From positions 23,464,501-23,528,500 of the forward strand of contig CM069610.1 of assembly GCA_035771175.1 (NCBI GenBank): 64,000 bases of DNA, read 5' to 3'. This document shows, piece by piece, positions 40,314-53,345 of this stretch; position 1 is the first letter of the stretch; every line of letters starts with the position of its first letter. A program made the position numbers and the translations under genes. Source of the stretch: Paratinospora sagittata. Lineage: Eukaryota > Streptophyta > Magnoliopsida > Ranunculales > Menispermaceae. The notes beneath the pieces are model-generated. The model was not told the DNA's origin, ran no database searches, and saw only the letters and a list, made by a program, of their open reading frames with translations.

Positions 40314-41495
40314 TTAACTCAAAACATATTGTATAAGATTAAAAACTTTTAAATAATTCAAAACTCATTGAAATTATGATTAAAACCTTTCAGAAAACAT
40401 TTTTTCAAAATGAAATACTATATCGAAGTGATTTTGAAGACTTTGCAGATTTCAGAGTTTTAGTGCTGAGATTGATCGAGAGGTTACCCTACACACCAAA
40501 GATCAAACTATTGCGTTACTTGGGCATGAGATATGTCTTCGTTCTTTTAGCTTGATCTTTGTAGACTTCGAAAGCTATTGTTTGATGTGTTTTTGATGCA
40601 AGACAATTGATGTGTTCTTTTTTGTTGTGTTATCTTACCGAGACCACTTCATATATACTTACAACTTAAAACAATGGATAGCCTCTGCAAATCTAAGCTC
40701 AAAAGGGATAAAATGAAGGACTTGCTGATCAACGACGTTATCATCAAGACAGATTGCAATTTTGATTCTATTCGAAGCTTGTTTTGACAAATGCAAGAAT
40801 CAATACTTTCTCCTCTTGAAAAACTCTTTGGAAAGCTCAATCTAACTTGCAAAAATCGTGTGTGTTGTATTTTTAAAAATCAGAGAATGAGTGTTTTATA
40901 AAATTAGAAGTTGCGGGTTAAAGGGCAAGAGAGTACAAAATGATTTGAATTCAAAACATTGTTTAATCTAAAGTTGTTTTGGGCGTGCGAGACAATGGGA
41001 ATCATCTAGGTGTTAGTAGAAAATATTTCAATTAAGACAACCTGGAGAAATTGTATAAGGAATAGAAAAATCGAGCAACCAGAAGTGCCCACATTTTTCT
41101 CGTTAGAAATATCAGATTTTTTTCACAGACGTGGATAGCGTGCTATTGGGTATCATGTTCTCAATTGACAGATAGCAGGCTATAGCAGATCGATATACAC
41201 AAACCCGAGAGCTCGAGTTTTACGGACTTTCCGATAGCGTGTTATCGAGGCCTATATTGCGCTATTGCCCATTTTACTAAAAATGGAAAGGTCACGGCAA
41301 CAGCTTTATAGCGAAGTATCAAAGGGGATAGCGCGGTATAGACAATTTTTCAGAATAACAAATGTTTTGTTATAGAACCCTATCAGCGTGCCGTCAACAC
41401 TGATAGTGCGCTAGTGCCTTCAGGAAAATCTTGGCAAATTGCTGGATATCCTTAGTTTTGTAAAATTAATATTTTGACACTCAAGAACCATTCCA
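40314..41495 (+). repeat. Unit 35, class B, 1182 bp
   Basis: Shares TTTCAGAAAAC, CTTGGGCATG and GTAGAAAATATT with unit 30 but lacks unit 30's extra GATATC. Confidence 0.96.
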
Positions 41496-42682
41496 TTAAC
41501 TCAAAACATATTGTATAAGATTAAAAACTTTTAAATAATTCAAAACTCATTGAAATTATGATTAAAACCTTTCGGAAAACATTTTTTCAAAATGAAATAC
41601 TATATCGAAGTGATTTTGAAGACTTTGCAGATTTCAGAGTTTTAGTGCTGAGATTGATCGAGAGGTTACCCTACACACCAAAGATCAAACTAATGCCTTA
41701 CTTAGGCATGAGATATGACTTCGTTCTTTTAGCTTGATCTTTGTAGACTTCGAAAGCTATTGTTTGATGTGTTTTTGATGCAAGACAATTGATGTGTTCT
41801 TTTTTGTTGTGTTATCATACCGAGACCACTTCATATATACTTACAACTTAAAACAATGGATAGCCTCTGCAAATCTAAGCACAAAAGGGATAAAATGAAG
41901 GACTTGCTGATCAACGACGTTATCATCAAGACAGATTGCAATTTTGATTCTATTCGAAGCTTGTTTTGACAAATGCAAGAATCAATACTTTCTTCTCTTG
42001 AAAAACTCTTTGGAAAGCTCAATCTAACTTGCGAAAATCGTGTGTGTTGTATTTTTGAAAATCAGAGAATGAGTGTTTTATAAAATTAGAAGTTGCGGGT
42101 TAAAGGGCAAGAGAGAACAAAATGATTTGAATTCAAAACATTGTTTAATCTAAAGTTGTTTTGGGCGTGCGAGACAATGGGAATCATCTAGGTGTTAGTA
42201 GAGAATATTTCAATTAAGACAACCTGGAGAAATTGTACAAGGAATAGAAAAATCGAGCAACCAGAAGTGCCCACATTTTGCTCGTTAGAAATATCAGATT
42301 TTTTTCACAGACGTGGATAGCGTGCTATTGGGTTGTGTATCATGTTCTCAATTGACAGATAGCAGGCTATAGCAGATCGATATACACAAACCCGAGAGCT
42401 CGAGTTTTACGGACTTTCCGATAGCGTGTTATCGAGGCCTATATTGCGCTATTGCCCATTTTACTAAAAATGGAAAGGTCACGGCAACAGCTTTATAGCG
42501 AAGTATCAAAGGGGATAGCGCGGTATAGACAATTTTTCAGAATAACAAATGTTTTGTTATAGAACCCTATCAGCGTGCCGTCAACACTGATAGTGCGCTA
42601 GTGCCTTCAGGAAAATCTTGGCAAATTGCTGGATATCCTTAGTTTTGTAAAATTAATATTTTGACACTCAAGAACCATTCCA
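41496..42682 (+). repeat. Unit 36, class A, 1187 bp
   Basis: Standard A bases. Confidence 0.96.
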
Positions 42683-43869
42683 TTAACTCAAAACATATTG
42701 TATAAGATTAAAAACTTTTAAATAATTCAAAACTCATTGAAATTATGATTAAAACCTTTCGGAAAACATTTTTTCAAAATGAAATACTATATCGAAGTGA
42801 TTTTGAAGACTTTGCAGATTTCAGAGTTTTAGTGCTGAGATTGATCGAGAGGTTACCCTACACACCAAAGATCAAACTAATGCCTTACTTAGGCATGAGA
42901 TATGACTTCGTTCTTTTAGCTTGATCTTTGTAGACTTCGAAAGCTATTGTTTGATGTGTTTTTGATGCAAGACAATTGATGTGTTCTTTTTTGTTGTGTT
43001 ATCATACCGAGACCACTTCATATATACTTACAACTTAAAACAATGGATAGCCTCTGCAAATCTAAGCACAAAAGGGATAAAATGAAGGACTTGCTGATCA
43101 ACGACGTTATCATCAAGACAGATTGCAATTTTGATTCTATTCGAAGCTTGTTTTGACAAATGCAAGAATCAATACTTTCTTCTCTTGAAAAACTCTTTGG
43201 AAAGCTCAATCTAACTTGCAAAAATCGTGTGTGTTGTATTTTTGAAAATCAGAGAATGAGTGTTTTATAAAATTAGAAGTTGCGGGTTAAAGGGCAAGAG
43301 AGAACAAAATGATTTGAATTCAAAACATTGTTTAATCTAAAGTTGTTTTGGGCGTGCGAGACAATGGGAATCATCTAGGTGTTAGTAGAGAATATTTCAA
43401 TTAAGACAACCTGGAGAAATTGTATAAGGAATAGAAAAATCGAGCAACCAGAAGTGCCCACATTTTGCTCGTTAGAAATATCAGATTTTTTTCACAGACG
43501 TGGATAGCGTGCTATTGGGTTGTGTATCATGTTCTCAATTGACAGATAGCAGGCTATAGCAGATCGATATACACAAACCCGAGAGCTCGAGTTTTACGGA
43601 CTTTCCGATAGCGTGTTATCGAGGCCTATATCGCGCTATTGCCCATTTTACTAAAAATGGAAAGGTCACGGCAACAGCTTTATAGCGAAGTATCAAAGGG
43701 GATAGCGCGGTATAGACAATTTTTCAGAATAACAAATGTTTTGTTATAGAACCCTATCAGCGTGCCGTCAACACTGATAGTGCGCTAGTGCCTTCAGGAA
43801 AATCTTGGCAAATTGCTGGATATCCTTAGTTTTGTAAAATTAATATTTTGACACTCAAGAACCATTCCA
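42683..43869 (+). repeat. Unit 37, class C, 1187 bp
   Basis: Standard C bases. Confidence 0.96.
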
Positions 43870-45051
43870 TTAACTCAAAACATATTGTATAAGATTAAAA
43901 ACTTTTAAATAATTCAAAACTCATTGAAATTATGATTAAAACCTTTCGGAAAACATTTTTTCAAAATGAAATACTATATCGAAGTGATTTTGAAGACTTT
44001 GCAGATTTCAGAGTTTTAGTGCTGAGATTGATCGAGAGGTTACCCTACACACCAAAGATCAAACTATTGCGTTACTTAGGCATGAGATATGTCTTCGTTC
44101 TTTTAGCTTGATCTTTGTAGACTTCGAAAGCTATTGTTTGATGTGTTTTTGATGCAAGACAATTGATGTGTTCTTTTTTGTTGTGTTATCTTACCGAGAC
44201 CACTTCATATATACTTACAACTTAAAACAATGGATAGCCTCTGCAAATCTAAGCTCAAAAAGGATAAAATGAAGGACTTGCTGATCAACGACGTTATCAT
44301 CAAGACAGATTGCAATTTTGATTCTATTCGAAGCTTGTTTTGACAAATGCAAGAATCAATACTTTCTCCTCTTGAAAAACTCTTTGGAAAGCTCAATCTA
44401 ACTTGCAAAAATCGTGTGTGTTGTATTTTTAAAAATCAGAGAATGAGTGTTTTATAAAATTAGAAGTTGCGGGTTAAAGGGCAAGAGAGTACAAAATGAT
44501 TTGAATTCAAAACATTGTTTAATCTAAAGTTGTTTTGGGCGTGCGAGACAATGGGAATCATCTAGGTGTTAGTAGAGAATATTTCAATTAAGACAACCTG
44601 GAGAAATTGTATAAGGAATAGAAAAATCGAGCAACCAGAAGTGCCCACATTTTTCTCGTTAGAAATATCAGATTTTTTTCACAGACGTGGATAGCGTGCT
44701 ATTGGGTATCATGTTCTCAATTGACAGATAGCAGGCTATAGCAGATCGATATACACAAACCCGAGAGCTCGAGTTTTACGGACTTTCCGATAGCGTGTTA
44801 TCGAGGCCTATATTGCGCTATTGCCCATTTTACTAAAAATGGAAAGGTCACGGCAACAGCTTTATAGCGAAGTATCAAAGGGGATAGCGCGGTATAGACA
44901 ATTTTTCAGAATAACAAATGTTTTGTTATAGAACCCTATCAGCGTGCCGTCAACACTGATAGTGCGCTAGTGCCTTCAGGAAAATCTTGGCAAATTGCTG
45001 GATATCCTTAGTTTTGTAAAATTAATATTTTGACACTCAAGAACCATTCCA
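43870..45051 (+). repeat. Unit 38, class B, 1182 bp
   Basis: B with p392 A at 44261 (CTCAAAAAGGATA), shared only with unit 43, which lies 5924 bp downstream. Confidence 0.96.
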
Positions 45052-46238
45052 TTAACTCAAAACATATTGTATAAGATTAAAAACTTTTAAATAATTCAAA
45101 ACTCATTGAAATTATGATTAAAACCTTTCGGAAAACATTTTTTCAAAATGAAATACTATATCGAAGTGATTTTGAAGACTTTGCAGATTTCAGAGTTTTA
45201 GTGCTGAGATTGATCGAGAGGTTACCCTACACACCAAAGATCAAACTAATGCCTTACTTAGGCATGAGATATGACTTCGTTCTTTTAGCTTGATCTTTGT
45301 AGACTTCGAAAGCTATTGTTTGATGTGTTTTTGATGCAAGACAATTGATGTGTTCTTTTTTGTTGTGTTATCATACCGAGACCACTTCATATATACTTAC
45401 AACTTAAAACAATGGATAGCCTCTGCAAATCTAAGCACAAAAGGGATAAAATGAAGGACTTGCTGATCAACGACGTTATCATCAAGACAGATTGCAATTT
45501 TGATTCTATTCGAAGCTTGTTTTGACAAATGCAAGAATCAATACTTTCTTCTCTTGAAAAACTCTTTGGAAAGCTCAATCTAACTTGCGAAAATCGTGTG
45601 TGTTGTATTTTTGAAAATCAGAGAATGAGTGTTTTATAAAATTAGAAGTTGCGGGTTAAAGGGCAAGAGAGAACAAAATGATTTGAATTCAAAACATTGT
45701 TTAATCTAAAGTTGTTTTGGGCGTGCGAGACAATGGGAATCATCTAGGTGTTAGTAGAGAATATTTCAATTAAGACAACCTGGAGAAATTGTACAAGGAA
45801 TAGAAAAATCGAGCAACCAGAAGTGCCCACATTTTGCTCGTTAGAAATATCAGATTTTTTTCACAGACGTGGATAGCGTGCTATTGGGTTGTGTATCATG
45901 TTCTCAATTGACAGATAGCAGGCTATAGCAGATCGATATACACAAACCCGAGAGCTCGAGTTTTACGGACTTTCCGATAGCGTGTTATCGAGGCCTATAT
46001 TGCGCTATTGCCCATTTTACTAAAAATGGAAAGGTCACGGCAACAGCTTTATAGCGAAGTATCAAAGGGGATAGCGCGGTATAGACAATTTTTCAGAATA
46101 ACAAATGTTTTGTTATAGAACCCTATCAGCGTGCCGTCAACACTGATAGTGCGCTAGTGCCTTCAGGAAAATCTTGGCAAATTACTGGATATCCTTAGTT
46201 TTGTAAAATTAATATTTTGACACTCAAGAACCATTCCA
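45052..46238 (+). repeat. Unit 39, class A, 1187 bp
   Basis: A with a private G-to-A at 46184 (AAATTACTGG), one of only two substitutions I noticed in the last 230 bp of any monomer. Confidence 0.96.
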
Positions 46239-47423
46239 TTAACTCAAAACATATTGTATAAGATTAAAAACTTTTAAATAATTCAAAACTCATTGAAATT
46301 ATGATTAAAACCTTTCGGAAAACATTTTTTCAAAATGAAATACTATATCGAAGTGATTTTGAAGACTTTGCAGATTTCAGAGTTTTAGTGCTGAGATTGA
46401 TCGAGAGGTTACGCTACACACCAAAGATCAAACAAAATGCCTTACTTAGGCATGAGATTTGTCTTCGTTCTTTTAGCTTGATCTTTGTAGACTTCGAAAG
46501 CTATTGTTTGATGTGTTCTTGATGCTAGACAATTGATGTGTTCTTTTTTGTTGTGTTATCTTACCGAGGCCACATCATATATACTTACAACTTAAAACAA
46601 TGGATAGCCTCTGCAAATCTAAGCACAAAAGGGATAAAATGAAGGACTTGCTGATCAACGACGTTATCAAGACAGATTGCAATTTTGATTCTATTCGAAG
46701 CTTGTTTTGACAAATGCAAGAATCAATACTTTCTTCTCTTGAAAAACACTTTGGAAAGCTCAATCTAACTTGCAAAAATCGTGTGTGTTGTATTTTTGAA
46801 AATCAGAGAATGAGTGTTTTATAAAATTAGAAGTTGCGGGTTAAAGGGCAAGAGAGTACAAAATGATTTGAATTCAAAACATTGTTTAATCTAAAGTTGT
46901 TTTGGGCGTGCGAGACAATGGGAATCATCTAGGTGTTAGTAGAGAATATTTCAATTAAGACAACCTGGAGAAATTGTATAAGGAATAGAAAAATCGAGCA
47001 ACCAGAAGTGCCCACATTTTGCTCGTTAGAAATATCAGATTTTTTTCACAGACGTGGATAGCGTGCTATTGGGTTGTGTATCATGTTCTCAATTGACAGA
47101 TAGCAGGCTATAGCAGATCGATATACACAAACCCGAGAGCTCGAGTTTTACGGACTTTCCGATAGCGTGTTATCGAGGCCTATATCGCGCTATTGCCCAT
47201 TTTACTAAAAATGGAAAGGTCACGGCAACAGCTTTATAGCGAAGTATCAAAGGGGATAGCGCGGTATAGACAATTTTTCAGAATAACAAATGTTTTGTTA
47301 TAGAACCCTATCAGCGTGCCGTCAACACTGATAGTGCGCTAGTGCCTTCAGGAAAATCTTGGCAAATTGCTGGATATCCTTAGTTTTGTAAAATTAATAT
47401 TTTGACACTCAAGAACCATTCCA
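46239..47423 (+). repeat. Unit 40, divergent C-like monomer, 1185 bp
   Basis: Has the most private changes of any unit: TTACGCTAC, AAACAAAATGCC (+1 bp), GAGATTTGTC, GTGTTCTTGATGCTAG, GAGGCCACATC, loss of one ATC at about 46669, and AAAACACTTTGG. It mixes B-type p223, p322 and p621 with C-type p538, p562, p743 and p950 and keeps TTGTG. The +1 change extends the plus-strand ORF to 73 codons (46301-46522). The right half is ordinary. Confidence 0.95.
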
Positions 47424-48606
47424 TTAACTCAAAACATATTGTATAAGATTAAAAACTTTTAAATAATTCAAAACTCATTGAAATTATGATTAAAACCTTT
47501 CGGAAAACATTTTTTCAAAATGAAATACTATATCGAAGTGATTTTGAAGACTTTGCAGATTTCAGAGTTTTAGTGCTGAGATTGATCGAGAGGTTACCCT
47601 ACACACCAAAGATCAAACTATTGCGTTACTTAGGCATGAGATATGTCTTCGTTCTTTTAGCTTGATCTTTGTAGACTTCGAAAGCTATTGTTTGATGTGT
47701 TTTTGATGCAAGACAATTGATGTGTTCTTTTTTGTTGTGTTATCTTACCGAGACCACTTCATATATACTTACAACTTAAAACAATGGATAGCCTCTGCAA
47801 ATCTAAGCTCAAAAGGGATAAAATGAAGGACTTGCTGATCAACGACGTTATCATCAAGACAGATTGCAATTTTGATTCTATTCGAAGCTTGTTTTGACAA
47901 ATGCAAGAATCAATACTTTCTCCTCTTGAAAAACTCTTTGGAAAGCTCAATCTAACTTGCAAAAATCGTGTGTGTTGTATTTTTAAAAATCAGAGAATGA
48001 GTGTTTTATAAAATTAGAAGTTGCTGGGTTAAAGGGCAAGAGAGTACAAAATGATTTGAATTCAAAACATTGTTTAATCTAAAGTTGTTTTGGGCGTGCG
48101 AGACAATGGGAATCATCTAGGTGTTAGTAGAGAATATTTCAATTAAGACAACCTGGAGAAATTGTATAAGGAATAGAAAAATCGAGCAACCAGAAGTGCC
48201 CACATTTTTCTCGTTAGAAATATCAGATTTTTTTCACAGACGTGGATAGCGTGCTATTGGGTATCATGTTCTCAATTGACAGATAGCAGGCTATAGCAGA
48301 TCGATATACACAAACCCGAGAGCTCGAGTTTTACGGACTTTCCGATAGCGTGTTATCGAGGCCTATATTGCGTTATTGCCCATTTTACTAAAAATGGAAA
48401 GGTCACGGCAACAGCTTTATAGCGAAGTATCAAAGGGGATAGCGCGGTATAGACAATTTTTCAGAATAACAAATGTTTTGTTATAGAACCCTATCAGCGT
48501 GCCGTCAACACTGATAGTGCGCTAGTGCCTTCAGGAAAATCTTGGCAAATTGCTGGATATCCTTAGTTTTGTAAAATTAATATTTTGACACTCAAGAACC
48601 ATTCCA
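47424..48606 (+). repeat. Unit 41, class B, 1183 bp
   Basis: B with p954 T and a one-base T insertion at 48025 (TTGCTGGGTT), shared only with unit 45. Confidence 0.96.
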
Positions 48607-49793
48607 TTAACTCAAAACATATTGTATAAGATTAAAAACTTTTAAATAATTCAAAACTCATTGAAATTATGATTAAAACCTTTCGGAAAACATTTTTTCA
48701 AAATGAAATACTATATCGAAGTGATTTTGAAGACTTTGCAGATTTCAGAGTTTTAGTGCTGAGATTGATCGAGAGGTTACCCTACACACCAAAGATCAAA
48801 CTAATGCCTTACTTAGGCATGAGATATGACTTCGTTCTTTTAGCTTGATCTTTGTAGACTTCGAAAGCTATTGTTTGATGTGTTTTTGATGCAAGACAAT
48901 TGATGTGTTCTTTTTTGTTGTGTTATCATACCGAGACCACTTCATATATACTTACAACTTAAAACAATGGATAGCCTCTGCAAATCTAAGCACAAAAGGG
49001 ATAAAATGAAGGACTTGCTGATCAACGACGTTATCATCAAGACAGATTGCAATTTTGATTCTATTCGAAGCTTGTTTTGACAAATGCAAGAATCAATACT
49101 TTCTTCTCTTGAAAAACTCTTTGGAAAGCTCAATCTAACTTGCAAAAATCGTGTGTGTTGTATTTTTGAAAATCAGAGAATGAGTGTTTTATAAAATTAG
49201 AAGTTGCGGGTTAAAGGGCAAGAGAGAACAAAATGATTTGAATTCAAAACATTGTTTAATCTAAAGTTGTTTTGGGCGTGCGAGACAATGGGAATCATCT
49301 AGGTGTTAGTAGAGAATATTTCAATTAAGACAACCTGGAGAAATTGTATAAGGAATAGAAAAATCGAGCAACCAGAAGTGCCCACATTTTGCTCGTTAGA
49401 AATATCAGATTTTTTTCACAGACGTGGATAGCGTGCTATTGGGTTGTGTATCATGTTCTCAATTGACAGATAGCAGGCTATAGCAGATCGATATACACAA
49501 ACCCGAGAGCTCGAGTTTTACGGACTTTCCGATAGCGTGTTATCGAGGCCTATATCGCGCTATTGCCCATTTTACTAAAAATGGAAAGGTCACGGCAACA
49601 GCTTTATAGCGAAGTATCAAAGGGGATAGCGCGGTATAGACAATTTTTCAGAATAACAAATGTTTTGTTATAGAACCCTATCAGCGTGCCGTCAACACTG
49701 ATAGTGCGCTAGTGCCTTCAGGAAAATCTTGGCAAATTGCTGGATATCCTTAGTTTTGTAAAATTAATATTTTGACACTCAAGAACCATTCCA
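48607..49793 (+). repeat. Unit 42, class C, 1187 bp
   Basis: Standard C bases. Confidence 0.96.
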
Positions 49794-50975
49794 TTAACTC
49801 AAAACATATTGTATAAGATTAAAAACTTTTAAATAATTCAAAACTCATTGAAATTATGATTAAAACCTTTCGGAAAACATTTTTTCAAAATGAAATACTA
49901 TATCGAAGTGATTTTGAAGACTTTGCAGATTTCAGAGTTTTAGTGCTGAGATTGATCGAGAGGTTACCCTACACACCAAAGATCAAACTATTGCGTTACT
50001 TAGGCATGAGATATGTCTTCGTTCTTTTAGCTTGATCTTTGTAGACTTCGAAAGCTATTGTTTGATGTGTTTTTGATGCAAGACAATTGATGTGTTCTTT
50101 TTTGTTGTGTTATCTTACCGAGACCACTTCATATATACTTACAACTTAAAACAATGGATAGCCTCTGCAAATCTAAGCTCAAAAAGGATAAAATGAAGGA
50201 CTTGCTGATCAACGACGTTATCATCAAGACAGATTGCAATTTTGATTCTATTCGAAGCTTGTTTTGACAAATGCAAGAATCAATACTTTCTCCTCTTGAA
50301 AAACTCTTTGGAAAGCTCAATCTAACTTGCAAAAATCGTGTGTGTTGTATTTTTAAAAATCAGAGAATGAGTGTTTTATAAAATTAGAAGTTGCGGGTTA
50401 AAGGGCAAGAGAGTACAAAATGATTTGAATTCAAAACATTGTTTAATCTAAAGTTGTTTTGGGCGTGCGAGACAATGGGAATCATCTAGGTGTTAGTAGA
50501 GAATATTTCAATTAAGACAACCTGGAGAAATTGTATAAGGAATAGAAAAATCGAGCAACCAGAAGTGCCCACATTTTTCTCGTTAGAAATATCAGATTTT
50601 TTTCACAGACGTGGATAGCGTGCTATTGGGTATCATGTTCTCAATTGACAGATAGCAGGCTATAGCAGATCGATATACACAAACCCGAGAGCTCGAGTTT
50701 TACGGACTTTCCGATAGCGTGTTATCGAGGCCTATATTGCGTTATTGCCCATTTTACTAAAAATGGAAAGGTCACGGCAACAGCTTTATAGCGAAGTATC
50801 AAAGGGGATAGCGCGGTATAGACAATTTTTCAGAATAACAAATGTTTTGTTATAGAACCCTATCAGCGTGCCGTCAACACTGATAGTGCGCTAGTGCCTT
50901 CAGGAAAATCTTGGCAAATTGCTGGATATCCTTAGTTTTGTAAAATTAATATTTTGACACTCAAGAACCATTCCA
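49794..50975 (+). repeat. Unit 43, class B, 1182 bp
   Basis: B with the AAAAAGG mark (A at 50185) of unit 38, but p954 T rather than C. Confidence 0.96.
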
Positions 50976-52162
50976 TTAACTCAAAACATATTGTATAAGA
51001 TTAAAAACTTTTAAATAATTCAAAACTCATTGAAATTATGATTAAAACCTTTCGGAAAACATTTTTTCAAAATGAAATACTATATCGAAGTGATTTTGAA
51101 GACTTTGCAGATTTCAGAGTTTTAGTGCTGAGATTGATCGAGAGGTTACCCTACACACCAAAGATCAAACTAATGCCTTACTTAGGCATGAGATATGACT
51201 TCGTTCTTTTAGCTTGATCTTTGTAGACTTCGAAAGCTATTGTTTGATGTGTTTTTGATGCAAGACAATTGATGTGTTCTTTTTTGTTGTGTTATCATAC
51301 CGAGACCACTTCATATATACTTACAACTTAAAACAATGGATAGCCTCTGCAAATCTAAGCACAAAAGGGATAAAATGAAGGACTTGCTGATCAACGACGT
51401 TATCATCAAGACAGATTGCAATTTTGATTCTATTCGAGGCTTGTTTTGACAAATGCAAGAATCAATACTTTCTTCTCTTGAAAAACTCTTTGGAAAGCTC
51501 AATCTAACTTGCGAAAATCGTGTGTGTTGTATTTTTGAAAATCAGAGAATGAGTGTTTTATAAAATTAGAAGTTGCGGGTTAAAGGGCAAGAGAGAACAA
51601 AATGATTTGAATTCAAAACATTGTTTAATCTAAAGTTGTTTTGGGCGTGCGAGACAATGGGAATCATCTAGGTGTTAGTAGAAAATATTTCAATTAAGAC
51701 AACCTGGAGAAATTGTATAAGGAATAGAAAAATCGAGCAACCAGAAGTGCCCACATTTTGCTCGTTAGAAATATCAGATTTTTTTCACAGACGTGGATAG
51801 CGTGCTATTGGGTTGTGTATCATGTTCTCAATTGACAGATAGCAGGCTATAGCAGATCGATATACACAAACCCGAGAGCTCGAGTTTTACGGACTTTCCG
51901 ATAGCGTGTTATCGAGGCCTATATCGCGCTATTGCCCATTTTACTAAAAATGGAAAGGTCACGGCAACAGCTTTATAGCGAAGTATCAAAGGGGATAGCG
52001 CGGTATAGACAATTTTTCAGAATAACAAATGTTTTGTTATAGAACCCTATCAGCGTGCCGTCAACACTGATAGTGCGCTAGTGCCTTCAGGAAAATCTTG
52101 GCAAATTGCTGGATATCCTTAGTTTTGTAAAATTAATATTTTGACACTCAAGAACCATTCCA
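50976..52162 (+). repeat. Unit 44, class AP, 1187 bp
   Basis: First AP copy: G at 51438 (CGAGGCTTG) destroys the AAGCTT present in other units. p538 G is A-type, GTAGAAAATATT resembles units 30 and 35, and p743 T and p950 C are C-type. Confidence 0.95.
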
Positions 52163-53345
52163 TTAACTCAAAACATATTGTATAAGATTAAAAACTTTTA
52201 AATAATTCAAAACTCATTGAAATTATGATTAAAACCTTTCGGAAAACATTTTTTCAAAATGAAATACTATATCGAAGTGATTTTGAAGACTTTGCAGATT
52301 TCAGAGTTTTAGTGCTGAGATTGATCGAGAGGTTACCCTACACACCAAAGATCAAACTATTGCGTTACTTAGGCATGAGATATGTCTTCGTTCTTTTAGC
52401 TTGATCTTTGTAGACTTCGAAAGCTATTGTTTGATGTGTTTTTGATGCAAGACAATTGATGTGTTCTTTTTTGTTGTGTTATCTTACCGAGACCACTTCA
52501 TATATACTTACAACTTAAAACAATGGATAGCCTCTGCAAATCTAAGCTCAAAAGGGATAAAATGAAGGACTTGCTGATCAACGACGTTATCATCAAGACA
52601 GATTGCAATTTTGATTCTATTCGAAGCTTGTTTTGACAAATGCAAGAATCAATACTTTCTCCTCTTGAAAAACTCTTTGGAAAGCTCAATCTAACTTGCA
52701 AAAATCGTGTGTGTTGTATTTTTAAAAATCAGAGAATGAGTGTTTTATAAAATTAGAAGTTGCTGGGTTAAAGGGCAAGAGAGTACAAAATGATTTGAAT
52801 TCAAAACATTGTTTAATCTAAAGTTGTTTTGGGCGTGCGAGACAATGGGAATCATCTAGGTGTTAGTAGAGAATATTTCAATTAAGACAACCTGGAGAAA
52901 TTGTATAAGGAATAGAAAAATCGAGCAACCAGAAGTGCCCACATTTTTCTCGTTAGAAATATCAGATTTTTTTCACAGACGTGGATAGCGTGCTATTGGG
53001 TATCATGTTCTCAATTGACAGATAGCAGGCTATAGCAGATCGATATACACAAACCCGAGAGCTCGAGTTTTACGGACTTTCCGATAGCGTGTTATCGAGG
53101 CCTATATTGCGTTATTGCCCATTTTACTAAAAATGGAAAGGTCACGGCAACAGCTTTATAGCGAAGTATCAAAGGGGATAGCGCGGTATAGACAATTTTT
53201 CAGAATAACAAATGTTTTGTTATAGAACCCTATCAGCGTGCCGTCAACACTGATAGTGCGCTAGTGCCTTCAGGAAAATCTTGGCAAATTGCTGGATATC
53301 CTTAGTTTTGTAAAATTAATATTTTGACACTCAAGAACCATTCCA
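52163..53345 (+). repeat. Unit 45, class B, 1183 bp
   Basis: B with the TTGCTGGGTT insertion (T at 52764) and p954 T; by eye the same as unit 41. Confidence 0.96.

Larger units (their letters stand above)
40314..47423 (+). repeat. Higher-order repeats: two B-A-C trimers, 3556 and 3554 bp
   Basis: Units 35-37 (40314-43869) and 38-40 (43870-47423) are B, A, C. The last monomer of the second trimer is the divergent unit 40. Unit 35 shares three private marks with unit 30, exactly 5930 bp earlier. Confidence 0.88.

Noticed and set aside
46301..46522. 73-codon plus-strand ORF as a real gene
   Set aside because: It is a frame-shifted version of a 59-codon ORF present in all monomers, with no family resemblance and no separate promoter context.
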